Shown here one piece after another: positions 54,683-63,230 of a stretch of DNA of 64,000 nucleotides. Under the pieces are notes generated by a model. It had not been told where the DNA came from. It did not search any database and saw nothing but the letters and a program-made list of their open reading frames with translations. The DNA comes from Burkholderia humptydooensis (GTDB taxonomy: Bacteria > Pseudomonadota > Gammaproteobacteria > Burkholderiales > Burkholderiaceae): positions 2,604,001 to 2,668,000 of the forward strand of contig NZ_CP013382.1 in the NCBI RefSeq assembly GCF_001513745.1, given 5' to 3'. The position numbers were made by a program, and so were the translations under genes. The number at the start of each line of letters is the position of its first letter. Position 1 is the stretch's first letter.

Positions 54683-55588
54683 ATGAAAAAAATCGCATTG
54701 GCGCTCGTGTTGATGCTGTTTTCATCGATGTCTGCAATGGCGGGGGCGATCATTCCATCGGGCGGCACACTGGTCGCGGGGCAATACGCGATATCGAACA
54801 ACGGCAACTTCGCATTCGGCATCGACGCCGCGAGCGGCAAGCTCTATTTCCACTACAGGTTCCCGACGCAGGCATGGGGCGCGAGCTCGATGTCGCAAAT
54901 CTACGGAACGAAACCCGAGGGCGCGCTCTACGTGGGCACGGGCGACCGGCTCGTGATGCAGACCGACGGCCGGCTCGCTTTCTATTCGGGCAACGACGTC
55001 GTCTGGAGCAACTGGTATTACGGGCCCGCGCCCATTCCGGGCTCATACGCGGTCGTCGAGGATTTCGGCGTCGTCGCGATCTATCCGCCGCAGGGCGGCT
55101 ATCCTTCGTTCACCTGGCCGTTCGCATCGGTCACGCCGAACAGCGGCGCGCTCGCGACGGTCATCGGCTATCCGTTCGGCCTGAACTTCCCGGTGCTCAA
55201 CGGACGCCAATCGCTGCAGATCTTCAACAACGTCACCTATTACCTGTGGAACAAGAGCTTTGCGTCGGACAGCGTCGCGATGCAGCCCGACGGCAATCTC
55301 GTCGTCTACAACAAGGGGCAGCCGGTCTGGTCGACGGGAACCTCGGGCAATCCGGGCGCCTACATGCTGGTGACGCCCGTCGGCTTCGTTCTCGGCAAGC
55401 AGTATGGCGGCATCCTCGCGAACGTGCCGTATCCGGTGTCCGTCGACCAGCCGAGCCGCGCGAGCGGTCCGAACGATCCGAAGCCGACGCCGGCCACGCC
55501 GCCGCCGCCTTCGCTGAACCTGCCGATCAACGCGAGCTGGAAGTGCTATTACGTCAAGGACTGGCTCGTGTGCTACGCGCCGGGCTGA
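54683..55588 (+). CDS. Secreted bulb-type mannose-binding lectin protein
   Basis: 301 residues from ATG 54683 (CAGGAAC upstream). Signal peptide MKKIALALVLMLFSSMSAMAG. Two B-lectin-like regions: SGGTLVAGQYAISNNGNFAFG near 24 and SVAMQPDGNLVVYNKGQPVW near 205; QxDGNLVVY is close to the mannose-site consensus QxDxNxVxY. A Pro-rich linker (PKPTPATPPPPS) leads to a short C-terminal WKCYYVKDWLVCYAPG tail with two Cys. Probably an exported carbohydrate-binding protein for host or self glycans. Divergent from the S1P-lyase-like gene. Confidence 0.88.
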   Translation: MKKIALALVLMLFSSMSAMAGAIIPSGGTLVAGQYAISNNGNFAFGIDAASGKLYFHYRFPTQAWGASSMSQIYGTKPEGALYVGTGDRLVMQTDGRLAFYSGNDVVWSNWYYGPAPIPGSYAVVEDFGVVAIYPPQGGYPSFTWPFASVTPNSGALATVIGYPFGLNFPVLNGRQSLQIFNNVTYYLWNKSFASDSVAMQPDGNLVVYNKGQPVWSTGTSGNPGAYMLVTPVGFVLGKQYGGILANVPYPVSVDQPSRASGPNDPKPTPATPPPPSLNLPINASWKCYYVKDWLVCYAPG

Positions 55589-55720
55589 GCAGCCCGCCGT
55601 TGCGCGTTCGGCGCATTGCCGGCCAAAGCGCGCAACGCGCATCGTCGAAGCCGAAAAAACATATCAGGCGATTCACCGATCGACGTTCATCGAGATTGCT
55701 TGTTTCGATGCGAAATCGAT

Positions 55721-57298
55721 TCATTGAAAAATGCGCTGCAGCGCCCTGAAAATCGGCCGATTGCGCCTGAACGCCTCGACGAATTGCGTCGACATTTCCG
55801 CATAGACGGCCGCATTCGCGCGATTCGGCTCGCAGACGCCGTGAATCCGCACGCGCGACGCGAAGTCATCGAAACCGAGCAGGCCGAGCCGCTCGAACGC
55901 AAGCAGCGCGACGCCGACGCACGTCGTGTACTGCGGCTGCTCGATGCGGTGAACGGGCGCGTCCAGCACGTCCGCGACGATCTGCGACCACGCATCCGAC
56001 ACCGCGCCGCCGCCGTAGAACACGAAATGCGAGAAGCGCCGCCTCGCGAACGCCTCGACGGGACCGCGCAACCAGCGCAGGTTCATCGCGACGCCTTCGA
56101 GCACCGCGCGCGCGAGATGGCTGCGCGTCGCATCGAGCCCGAGATTGACGAAGCCGCCGCGCATCGACGCATCCGCACGCGGCGCGAGCGATCCCGCAAG
56201 CCACGGCATGAACATCACGCCGCCGCTGCCGGGCGGCGTCGCGTCGATCGCCTTTTGCAGGCGTGCGAAGCAATCGTCGCGCGGCAGCGCGCCGAACGGA
56301 TCGTCCGCATAGACCTGCTGCTCGATGAAGTGTTTCAACGCCGCGCCGCCGATGCCGTTCTCCGCCATCACGAAATACGTGTCCGGCACCGGGCTCGGCA
56401 TGCTGAGGATCGCATGGCGGATGTCGGTGCGCTTGAATCGCACGTGCGCGATCATCACGCTCGAGCTGCCGATCGACAGCGCCGCATGATCGCCCGCGAA
56501 CGCGTGCGCGCCGATGCCGCCGGCCTGCGTGTCGTTCAGCCCCGCAACCACCGGCGTGTCGCGCGGCAAGCCGAGCTCGTCGGCAACGTCGGGCAGCACG
56601 CGGCCGACGAACGCATCGACGGGCAGCAGCTCGGGCAGCTTGTCCGCGTCGATGCGCGAATAGCGCACGAGCCGCGGATCGTAGCGTGTCGCATTCAGGC
56701 TGCGGTTGTCGACCGCGAGCGACATGAACGCCGTGCATTGATTCGCGCACGCGCGCCCCGTGAAGCGCAGGTTCAGATAGTCCATCGGCTCGAGGAACGC
56801 CGCGGTGCGCGCGTAGACATCGGGGTTCGCATACTTCAGATAGCGCATGTGCGTGAGCGAAATGCCGCCTTCGACGGGCGGCAGACCGTGCACGCGCAAC
56901 CAGCGCCACTGCCGCAGCAGCGAATCGGCGCGCAACGGACGATCCGCGAGGCCGCGCATCGCTCGCGGCGCGCCGCGCCGGTCGAGCCAGAGCATCATGT
57001 TCGCGACAGGCGCGCCGTCGGCGCCGACGGGCACGATCGACGAATACTGGCTGCTGCACGCGACCGCGAGCACGTCGCGCGGCGCGACGCCCGACGCACG
57101 CAGCGCGACGCGGCATGCACGCCTGACCGCGCGCCAGATGTCGAACGGGTCCTGCTCGACGCCGCCGCCCGGCGTATGCAGCGTCGCGACCGCATCGCGC
57201 GCCGCCGCGACGACGCGCCCGTCGAGCGAAACGACGGCGGCCTTCGGGCCGCTCGTGCCGAGATCGATCGCCAGCACGCAGGGTCCGGGTTCGGCCAT
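55721..57298 (-). CDS. FGGY-family carbohydrate kinase (xylulokinase-like)
   Basis: 525 residues from ATG 57298 with AAAGGAGG upstream. The FGGY N-domain has LAIDLGTSGPKAAVVSLDG near 9-27 (phosphate 1). VACSSQYSSIVPV near 85 and MLWLDRRG near 110 follow. GLNDTQAGGIGAHAF near 260 and the C-domain YGGGAVSDAWSQIVADVL near 430 complete the ATPase site. Closest by texture to xylulokinase/ribulokinase relatives, but the sugar is not determinable. It stands alone next to the lectin gene; no transporter or isomerase is adjacent, which is unusual for FGGY kinases. Confidence 0.88.
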   Translation of the reverse strand: MAEPGPCVLAIDLGTSGPKAAVVSLDGRVVAAARDAVATLHTPGGGVEQDPFDIWRAVRRACRVALRASGVAPRDVLAVACSSQYSSIVPVGADGAPVANMMLWLDRRGAPRAMRGLADRPLRADSLLRQWRWLRVHGLPPVEGGISLTHMRYLKYANPDVYARTAAFLEPMDYLNLRFTGRACANQCTAFMSLAVDNRSLNATRYDPRLVRYSRIDADKLPELLPVDAFVGRVLPDVADELGLPRDTPVVAGLNDTQAGGIGAHAFAGDHAALSIGSSSVMIAHVRFKRTDIRHAILSMPSPVPDTYFVMAENGIGGAALKHFIEQQVYADDPFGALPRDDCFARLQKAIDATPPGSGGVMFMPWLAGSLAPRADASMRGGFVNLGLDATRSHLARAVLEGVAMNLRWLRGPVEAFARRRFSHFVFYGGGAVSDAWSQIVADVLDAPVHRIEQPQYTTCVGVALLAFERLGLLGFDDFASRVRIHGVCEPNRANAAVYAEMSTQFVEAFRRNRPIFRALQRIFQ

Positions 57299-57624
57299 CG
57301 CGCCTCCTTTCGTCGGGACGTTGCGATACATGTTTGAAGCATAGTCGAGAGAGCGCCGCGAAAGGGTTCGGCGGCGGCGCTCGGGATACCCGCGATGGGA
57401 AGCGCGCTCGCGCGAAAACGAGGCAACGGTGTCCGACTGGTCAGCAGGACATCGGCAGGCGCCGGGCAACACCGGCATTCGGCGATACGCGGGCGATGGC
57501 TCAACGGAGACGATTGTCCCTTTCGCGATCGTTGCGCATCTGGATTTTCCTTTTATCTCGACACGCCTTTAGCCGGGAATTTGCCTCCATCGAGTTCGCC
57601 GTCTCCACACCGGCGGCTCGGCGA
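57299..57624. other. Intergenic region upstream of the FGGY kinase
   Basis: 326 bp between the kinase start and the end of the biosynthetic-type cluster. Probably the kinase promoter and the 3' end of the cluster transcript. No gene or strong terminator found. Confidence 0.4.
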
Positions 57625-58455
57625 TCAGATCGCAAATCGCTCGACGACCGTCGCGTGTTCGTGACTGCCCCCTACGCTCGATCGATAGACATGCACGAAC
57701 GTGAGGCAATCTCCGATTCGATAGGCAGTCGAATGGATTTCGGCGGAATCGAACAGAAACAGCGGCCGGTCGATCTCGATCTCGATGCCGCCGAGGGGAG
57801 CGGCCAGCCCGGCATGCAACTCACGGCGCTCCGCCGGATTTGCCTCGAGGATCATCGCCTCGCGGGCGCTCGCGGCATTCGCGACGACTTCTATATATGA
57901 CCACTGGTCCGCCGCTTCGGAATCGTGCCGGCAGATCCGGATCGCGCGCGTCGCCGTGGCGATCGCCGATGCCGCCGACAACGCACCCAGTGTCTTGCGC
58001 AGCGGCCGCTCCACTGCGTCATTTGAGATCTCGTCGGGGAGGAACATGTCCAGCACCGCCCCCTCGACGCGAGCCGGCATTGCGCCCAGGTCGCTGCCGT
58101 GCTCGATCGCGAGCGGCCGCATCGCGCACTGCAGATGCGCGAAGCGCTCGTCGCCGTTCATGAACTGGACATCGCCGAGCAACAAGTGACGCTTCTGGCG
58201 TACCGATATCGTGCAATGCACCAGGAACTCGTCGGCCGAGAAGAAACTGAAGGGCCGTTCGTAACGGATGCTCTGACGCACGACGACGACGCCGAATCCG
58301 AATTCCCGAATGAGTTGTGGAAAGGGGCGAAGGTGATCCTTCAGCCATTGCGCCCAAACTCTCATCGTGCACGCCAGCACGCTTCGCGGCAGCAACTGGC
58401 GAGAATCGAAGAGACTCGTATCGTTGAGAACCTGCAGGGTGGAATAGCGCGCCAT
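57625..58455 (-). CDS. Hypothetical protein, possible hot-dog thioesterase-like
   Basis: 276 residues, last gene of the minus-strand cluster, three bases after the acyl-CoA dehydrogenase stop. Two similar halves are suggested: GVVVVRQSIRYERPFSFFSADEFLVHCTISVRQKRHLLLGDVQF near 55-98 (split here into motif pieces RPFSFFSADEF and RQKRHLLLGD) and IEIEIDRPLFLFDSAEIHSTAYRIGDCLTFVHVY near 225-258. The R-P-x-x-x-F and long-strand pattern recall double hot-dog acyl thioesterases or dehydratases. I am not certain. In the cluster it could release or process a CoA- or carrier-bound intermediate. Confidence 0.65.
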   Translation of the reverse strand: MARYSTLQVLNDTSLFDSRQLLPRSVLACTMRVWAQWLKDHLRPFPQLIREFGFGVVVVRQSIRYERPFSFFSADEFLVHCTISVRQKRHLLLGDVQFMNGDERFAHLQCAMRPLAIEHGSDLGAMPARVEGAVLDMFLPDEISNDAVERPLRKTLGALSAASAIATATRAIRICRHDSEAADQWSYIEVVANAASAREAMILEANPAERRELHAGLAAPLGGIEIEIDRPLFLFDSAEIHSTAYRIGDCLTFVHVYRSSVGGSHEHATVVERFAI

Positions 58456-58458
58456 TTT

Positions 58459-59694
58459 TCATCCCGTCGTCCGGCCCGCCGCGCGGGCAACCGCAAGTAA
58501 GCCCATGTTGACCTCCAGCACGTCCTGCGAACCGGCGCCGGAGATCAATCCGCAGAAATCGCGAAGATAACGCTCGAACTGATTCGCATGCGCATAGCCG
58601 CGCGCGCCGGTGAGCCGAATGGAGTCGAGCGCGACGGCAATCGCATGCTCGGTGATCTCGTGCTTGGCCGCCGACACGATCTCCTCGAGATGATTGTTCG
58701 CCGCGTTCTGGTCCAGCCAGTCCAGCGCGGGATCGACGAGCGCCTTCGAAATGTGGACCTTCATCTGCATCCGGCCGAGCCGGGCCTGTATCAGTTGCAT
58801 GCTCGTCAGCGGCGCGCCGTGCCGGACAGTCTCCGACAACATCTTCACGCACTCGTCCACGATACGCTGCATGCGCCCGATCGGCGCGCAACACAGAATG
58901 CCGCGGCGCGGATTCAGAAAATTCTGCACGTGGTCCAGGCCGTTCTCCGCGAGCAGCAACTGTTCCTTGGGCACGCGCACGGAATCGAAGCGAACCGCGG
59001 CAAGGCCGCTCGCGCGCAGGCCCATCGTCTCGATCGGCTGCACGTGAACGCCCGGCGCATCCCGGTCGATCATGACGACCGCCATGTCGTCGGTGGCTTC
59101 GTTCATCACATACGTCATGTAGCTGTCGGCCATCGCACCGGCCGTCACCATGACCTTGGCGCCGTTCACCACGTAGTCGCCGCGATGTGCGCGCAGCATG
59201 CTCTTCATGCTGAACGCGTCCGCCTCTTCCGTGTAGGCGAACGCGACGAGCCGCTCGCCGGTGCAGACGGGCGCAACATAGCGCTCGATCAGCCCGGCGT
59301 TGCCGCTCGCAACGAGCATGTTGGCCACGGACTGAAACAGGCTGATGTTCAACGCAAACGACGCGTCGTCGCACAGATAGCCCACACGCTCGAGCGCGTG
59401 CCCCCAGCCCAGCAGCGACATGCCGAGGCCGCCGACGTGACGCGGCAACGACGCTCCGAGCAATCCGCGGCGCGCCGCCTCGATCATCACCTCGCGCCGG
59501 AGCGTCGCGCCGGCCCGGTCCAGTTGTCCGGCCTCGTTCGACACCTCGTCGAGCAGATCGCTGGAGAACCGGTCGACCCAGCGGCTCGTCGCATCGCGCG
59601 TCGCGTCCTCGGGCGGCGGCAGCTCGAAGGGCCCGTCCGCGTGCCGCGACACAGGCCTGCCCGGCGCGATCACGTCCAATTGAGGGGCGAGCAT
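58459..59694 (-). CDS. Acyl-CoA dehydrogenase family protein
   Basis: 411 residues from ATG 59694 with GGGAGG upstream, five bases after the sulfur-carrier stop. ACAD fold: N-terminal helices, FAYTEEADAFSMKSMLRAHRGDYVVNGAKVMVT near 140-170 (FAD-binding middle domain; TEE is the TEP-like loop), and AVRFDSVRVPKEQLL near 225. The C-terminal helical domain has DSIRLTGARGYAHANQFERYLRDFCGL near 365, where the GARGYAHANQFERYLRD block binds FAD. The usual catalytic Glu position should be checked by alignment. It likely oxidises a thioester intermediate of the pathway. Confidence 0.87.
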   Translation of the reverse strand: MLAPQLDVIAPGRPVSRHADGPFELPPPEDATRDATSRWVDRFSSDLLDEVSNEAGQLDRAGATLRREVMIEAARRGLLGASLPRHVGGLGMSLLGWGHALERVGYLCDDASFALNISLFQSVANMLVASGNAGLIERYVAPVCTGERLVAFAYTEEADAFSMKSMLRAHRGDYVVNGAKVMVTAGAMADSYMTYVMNEATDDMAVVMIDRDAPGVHVQPIETMGLRASGLAAVRFDSVRVPKEQLLLAENGLDHVQNFLNPRRGILCCAPIGRMQRIVDECVKMLSETVRHGAPLTSMQLIQARLGRMQMKVHISKALVDPALDWLDQNAANNHLEEIVSAAKHEITEHAIAVALDSIRLTGARGYAHANQFERYLRDFCGLISGAGSQDVLEVNMGLLAVARAAGRTTG

Positions 59695-59699
59695 GCGCG

Positions 59700-59966
59700 T
59701 CAACCTCCCGCGATCGCGGTCAGAATCTCCAGCCTGTCCTCCTGCTTCACGCATTGGCCGACTTGTTCGGGCGAAATCTGATGGCCGTTCAGAAACATGC
59801 GGTGCACCTTGCGAGGATGACCGGCCGAATCCAGCAGCACGTTGCCCATCGCGGGGAAGCGTCCCACCAGCAACTGGATGGCCTCCTGAACCGTTTCCGC
59901 GGCCAGCGAGTGCTCACGCTGATATTGCGCGTATTTCTGCAGCACGCCTGACAATACGATATTCAT
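59700..59966 (-). CDS. ThiS/MoaD-like sulfur-carrier protein
   Basis: 88 residues from ATG 59966 with GGAGGAA upstream. Beta-grasp ubiquitin-like pattern: MNIVLSGVLQKYA, a helix ETVQEAIQLLVGRFPAM, RMFLNGHQI near 58, EDRLEILTAIAGG. It ends exactly in Gly-Gly, as active MoaD/ThiS/QbsE carriers do when their C-terminus is adenylated and thiocarboxylated. FLNG and EDRLEIL match MoaD. No MoeB/ThiF-type activating enzyme is encoded in the window, so it must borrow one. This points to sulfur transfer into the pathway product. Confidence 0.85.
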   Translation of the reverse strand: MNIVLSGVLQKYAQYQREHSLAAETVQEAIQLLVGRFPAMGNVLLDSAGHPRKVHRMFLNGHQISPEQVGQCVKQEDRLEILTAIAGG

Positions 59967-60036
59967 GGCGATTCCTCCGGATGGGGTCATGCTCGAACTA
60001 CGACGAAGCGATGCGAAACGGCGCCGATGTGCTTGC

Positions 60037-60870
60037 TCATCCGCCTGCGGCCGTTCTCGCCGGGGTCAGGCGCCGGAACACCGCCTCGGCGAAATGGTCG
60101 GAATCGCGCTTCAGCGGGTGGAAATGCGGCGACAGGTATGCACGAGCATACGCAAGCATGAACTGTGCGAAGCGCTCGTCGACAAACATGAAGCGAAACC
60201 ACTGGGCATACGTGGACGGCCGCAACAAGTCCGAAGACTGGACGGCGAACCAGAAAGTGGTCGCGAACAGCACTCCGGTATAGAGCGCGAACGCGAAAGC
60301 GCCGACGGCGATCCGGGTGACGTAGCCCACGCCGGCCGCGTCCGCGACGTCATGGATCACGGCGCGATGTTCGATTTCCTCGGCGAAATGCCAGCTCAGC
60401 AGCAGGCCAAGTTCGCGGTTCGCCCGCGCGAAGTAATCCGGCCGGCGCAGGCACATCTCGCCCATCAGCGTATTGAGATGCTCGAGCGCCGCGATCAACG
60501 CGATGCGAAGTTTCCGGCCGAGAAGCGGAAACAGGAACCGGAATACGAGAAAGTTCTCGACCTTGTGAAAGCCGCGGTACCGGAGGCCGACACGATCCAG
60601 ATAATCGCAGGCCTTCCGGTGCTGGACTCCGTGCGAGGCTTCCTGCCCCAGCCATGATTTGAGTTGGCGCCGCAGATGCTCGTCGCGTATCGCGGGAAGG
60701 TAATCGCGCGCGATGGCGACGAACTCGAATTCGTCGCACAGCAGCAGCGTGTACGCGTTGAACAGCGCCGTGCGGAACCGATCGCCGCCGAACCACAGGC
60801 GGCCTTCGACGACGTCGAAACGCGGTCGAACCCGGCGAACCGGAATGACTCTTTCAGGCTGTGGGCGCAT
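60037..60870 (-). CDS. Predicted metal-dependent hydrolase, PF10118 type
   Basis: 277 residues. It has the conserved pattern of the PF10118 family: LLLCDEFEFVAIARDYLPAI near 43, SWLGQEASHGVQHRKACDYL near 72-91, ALIAALEHLNTLMGEMC near 125, HFAEEIEHRAVIHDVADAA near 160-178. The repeated E-x-x-H and E-E-x-E-H motifs give a ferritin-like four-helix di-metal site, so oxidase or oxygenase chemistry is as plausible as hydrolysis. One or two membrane helices (~185-210). It sits 37 bp after the TrmO-like gene. Substrate unknown. Confidence 0.82.
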   Translation of the reverse strand: MRPQPERVIPVRRVRPRFDVVEGRLWFGGDRFRTALFNAYTLLLCDEFEFVAIARDYLPAIRDEHLRRQLKSWLGQEASHGVQHRKACDYLDRVGLRYRGFHKVENFLVFRFLFPLLGRKLRIALIAALEHLNTLMGEMCLRRPDYFARANRELGLLLSWHFAEEIEHRAVIHDVADAAGVGYVTRIAVGAFAFALYTGVLFATTFWFAVQSSDLLRPSTYAQWFRFMFVDERFAQFMLAYARAYLSPHFHPLKRDSDHFAEAVFRRLTPARTAAGG

Positions 60871-60907
60871 GGCGTTTATCGGGCGGCCGCCGCGGCGACC
60901 GGCTCCC

Positions 60908-61396
60908 TCACTCGGAAGGTTGCAGGATGTAGTAGTCCTTCATGACCTCGTGGCTCCAGGCAGGCTGGCTGACCCTTCCGATCGGTCCGAACTCCTCCAG
61001 GTACGGCTTGATGTCCAGCACGGGGGTGCCGTCGACGGCATCGAGCCCCCTCACGCGCAAGGTGCGGCCTTCGACCGACAGCAACTGGCAGCGGGACACG
61101 CCGATCAGGTTCGGGCGCCCTTTCGCGCGTTGCGCGAGAATCCCGACCTTCGGCCAATCGGCGCGCCCGCGCGGATGCCGCGCGCCCCGCTCGATCTCTT
61201 GCGAAGGCACCTGATTCAAGTGATAGATCACCTCGATGTGACTGAACGTATCGAGCCCCATCAGCGCGTCGTCCGACAGCGCAGGCGAATCGATCGTGAT
61301 CGCCGACTCGATCGCCCCCCAGTGATCGTCGATCAACTCGACACGCGGCGACGCCACCCTGCCGATCGGAACCATGGTGATTTGACTAGCCGACAC
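60908..61396 (-). CDS. TrmO/TsaA-like (UPF0066) beta-barrel methyltransferase
   Basis: 162 residues from GTG 61396, which has AGGAGG seven bases upstream; an ATG at 61375 lacks a site. It overlaps the tautomerase gene by 11 bp. Family motifs: IGRVASPR near 11, GLDTFSHIEVIYHL near 47, RGRADWPKVGILAQRAKGRPNLIGVSR near 75-101, DGTPVLDIKPYLEEFGP near 122. TrmO proteins use SAM to methylate t6A37 of tRNA. Gene context here suggests a recruited methyltransferase acting on a small molecule; the arginines of R-x-x-x-R-P-N are retained. Confidence 0.85.
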   Translation of the reverse strand: MSASQITMVPIGRVASPRVELIDDHWGAIESAITIDSPALSDDALMGLDTFSHIEVIYHLNQVPSQEIERGARHPRGRADWPKVGILAQRAKGRPNLIGVSRCQLLSVEGRTLRVRGLDAVDGTPVLDIKPYLEEFGPIGRVSQPAWSHEVMKDYYILQPSE

Positions 61397-61733
61397 TGAA
61401 TACCTCCTCGTCTTCAACGCGGATGACTTGAACAAACACGGAAGAGAAACCGCATCCGAGCGCGGCGGCCAGGGTCGACCGCACCGCGGCCACGATGCCC
61501 TGCACCCGTGCGGAGGAATGACTGCGGCGGCAGAAGATCCTGACAACCGGCCCGCCCCCCGGCTCTCGGTTCCAGTCCGCGCGCCAGGCCAGCGCGGGAT
61601 CGACGGGATGCCAGAACGCCCAGACTTTGTCGAGCGGGATATCGGATACGGCGCACACGGCTTCGCAGACCTGCTGCAGAAGCAATGACACGCCGTCTCC
61701 GGTGTGTCGATGCAGGATGTGAATGACAGGCAT
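61386..61733 (-). CDS. Tautomerase-superfamily (MIF/4-OT-like) protein
   Basis: 115 residues from ATG 61733. The protein starts Met-Pro (MPVIHILHRHTGDG), so Pro1 is available as the catalytic base after Met removal, as in 4-oxalocrotonate tautomerase and MIF. A helix (LLLQQVCEAVCAVSDIP) follows, with a strand VVRIFCRRSHSSARVQGIVAAVRSTLAAALG in pieces, and FVQVIRVEDEEVF near the end. Length fits a MIF-like double beta-alpha-beta unit. It probably performs keto-enol isomerisation or hydration on an aromatic or dienol intermediate of the cluster. Ribosome site weak; 19 bp after the methyltransferase stop. Confidence 0.75.
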   Translation of the reverse strand: MPVIHILHRHTGDGVSLLLQQVCEAVCAVSDIPLDKVWAFWHPVDPALAWRADWNREPGGGPVVRIFCRRSHSSARVQGIVAAVRSTLAAALGCGFSSVFVQVIRVEDEEVFSVG

Positions 61734-61752
61734 GGTTGGCTCGGGAATCGTC

Positions 61753-62526
61753 TTATCGAGCTTGTGCTTCGATGAAGCAGGTCCGGACGGGCACCGTGTA
61801 GCCCCGGTCGTCACGGCGCACGCCGATCGCGTCGAGCGTCGCCTGGGGCGTCCCGTCGAGCAGCGCGACCATCGCCGCGTGCGCGGCGTCGCCGGAGTTG
61901 GCGATATCGCACCAGCGCGCGAGACCGACCCCGCCCGGGCGCTCGGTGAGGTCGCGCTCCAGCGTCTCGACGCGCAGCCCCGCGTTCTCGAGCAGTTCGC
62001 GCCAGCGCGCAATGGTATAGCTGCGGATGTGGGTCGGATCGTGGAGCACCTCCAACTGATGGTTCACGCCGTCGCATTCGGGATCGTCGTCGCCTTGCAG
62101 ATCGATGATGACGACGCTGCCGTCGGGCCGGAGAATGCGCCGGAATTCGGCGAGGGCCCGAGCAATGTCGTGGAAGTGATGCGCGGCCAACCGGCAAACC
62201 ACGAAGTCGAAGCCCCGATCGGGCAGCGGCATCGATTCGGCATACGCCTCGACCGCGCGGACTGGCGCCCCTCTGGCCTGACCCAGCGCGACGAAGTTGC
62301 GCAGCATGTTGGGCGACGGATCGACGCCGCACATCAATTTCGCGCGTCCCAGAAACGCGAACGCCGAATGTCCGGCGGCGCACGCGACGTCGCAGACGTC
62401 CAGGTCCGTCCGCCCGTTGCTGAGCGAACGCAGCATCGTGAGAGAAGGACTGGTCTCGTGAACCTCGCTGCTCGCGTAGTTGTCAGCAATCGCGTCGAAT
62501 CTTGCGCTCGCGTGCGTAGACGACAT
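61753..62526 (-). CDS. Class I SAM-dependent methyltransferase
   Basis: 257 residues, first gene of the cluster, with GGGAG upstream. Methyltransf_11 pattern: DVCDVACAAGHSAFAFLGRAKLMCGVDPSPNML near 42-75 in pieces (motif I VACAAGH, motif II GVDPS), ESMPLPDRGFDFVVCRLAAHHFHD near 97-120, and ALAEFRRILRPDGSVVIIDLQGDDDPE near 125. Resembles UbiE/COQ5-like or small-molecule C/O-methyltransferases. Motif I has VACAAGH rather than the usual DxGxGxG, so cofactor affinity may be modified. It probably decorates the product of this pathway. Confidence 0.88.
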   Translation of the reverse strand: MSSTHASARFDAIADNYASSEVHETSPSLTMLRSLSNGRTDLDVCDVACAAGHSAFAFLGRAKLMCGVDPSPNMLRNFVALGQARGAPVRAVEAYAESMPLPDRGFDFVVCRLAAHHFHDIARALAEFRRILRPDGSVVIIDLQGDDDPECDGVNHQLEVLHDPTHIRSYTIARWRELLENAGLRVETLERDLTERPGGVGLARWCDIANSGDAAHAAMVALLDGTPQATLDAIGVRRDDRGYTVPVRTCFIEAQAR

Positions 62527-62688
62527 GGGTGTGGCTCCCGTTTATCCGATCAAGACAACCTGACAAGGCCTTCGTCGCGCGCCGCCGACCGATGGTGTTT
62601 CGCTCCGGCGGAAACGCTGCCCGGCATTGCAAATCCGACGTATCACTTCGCACACAGACTAAATTAAATCGCCGCCGCGCAGACAGTT

Positions 62689-62722
62689 CGTTTTGTCTCA
62701 GAAAGATGCCAATTTGTCTCAC
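62689..62722 (+). repeat. Left 34-bp copy of paired inverted regulatory repeat
   Basis: Contains two TGTCTCA boxes (62694-62700, 62715-62721) exactly 21 bp apart, about two helical turns. It is the inverted copy of 63043-63076 with three mismatches in 34. Confidence 0.75.
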
Positions 62723-63042
62723 GCCGGCATTGCATGAATCGCGGGCAAAACCGGTCACGGAAATCCGTCCGAAAAGATGACGCCCGCAAGCAATTACTTT
62801 AATCATTTACGAACGATCAACTTTCACATTTAACTTTTCGACCCCGCTTCATCCTGCGCGTTCGACACCCATGCCGCGCCGTCACAAGAGGTTCGCAAAA
62901 TCATTTCTCTCGCCCGAACGGCGCACGCTCTCCGCCGGCCGCCGGCATCGCTGCAATGCGTCAGCGCCGTCGTACGCGCCGCGCCTCGAGTTCAATCAAC
63001 ATGATTTCTCTCCAATTTCGCTGACGATCGACGGATTGCCGA

Positions 63043-63076
63043 GTGAGACAAATCCACATCTTTCTGAGACAAAACG
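63043..63076 (-). repeat. Right 34-bp copy of paired inverted regulatory repeat
   Basis: Contains two TGAGACA boxes (63044-63050, 63065-63071) 21 bp apart. Inverted copy of 62689-62722. Four boxes in all, facing outward symmetrically over the divergent region. Confidence 0.75.
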
Positions 63077-63230
63077 AGCTAACACGTAACGACGACTTTA
63101 CTTAGTCTATCCATCAGGAATAAATCGATGAATGAAACCCCCGACAAATAGGGTTGATTCAGCTCACAAAATCAATTAGGCGACTCAATAAAATGCTCGC
63201 GCCGCGGCTCGCGCACCGCACGGGGAATAC

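Larger units (their letters stand above)
62527..63230. other. 704-bp divergent promoter region
   Basis: AT-richer than its surroundings, no supported gene. It holds the paired 34-bp inverted repeats listed separately and should contain promoters for the methyltransferase-led cluster (left) and the peroxiredoxin gene (right). Confidence 0.6.

Noticed and set aside
57299..57624. Extension of the FGGY kinase to 57478
   Set aside because: AAAGGAGG points to 57298, and the extension is non-homologous and charged.
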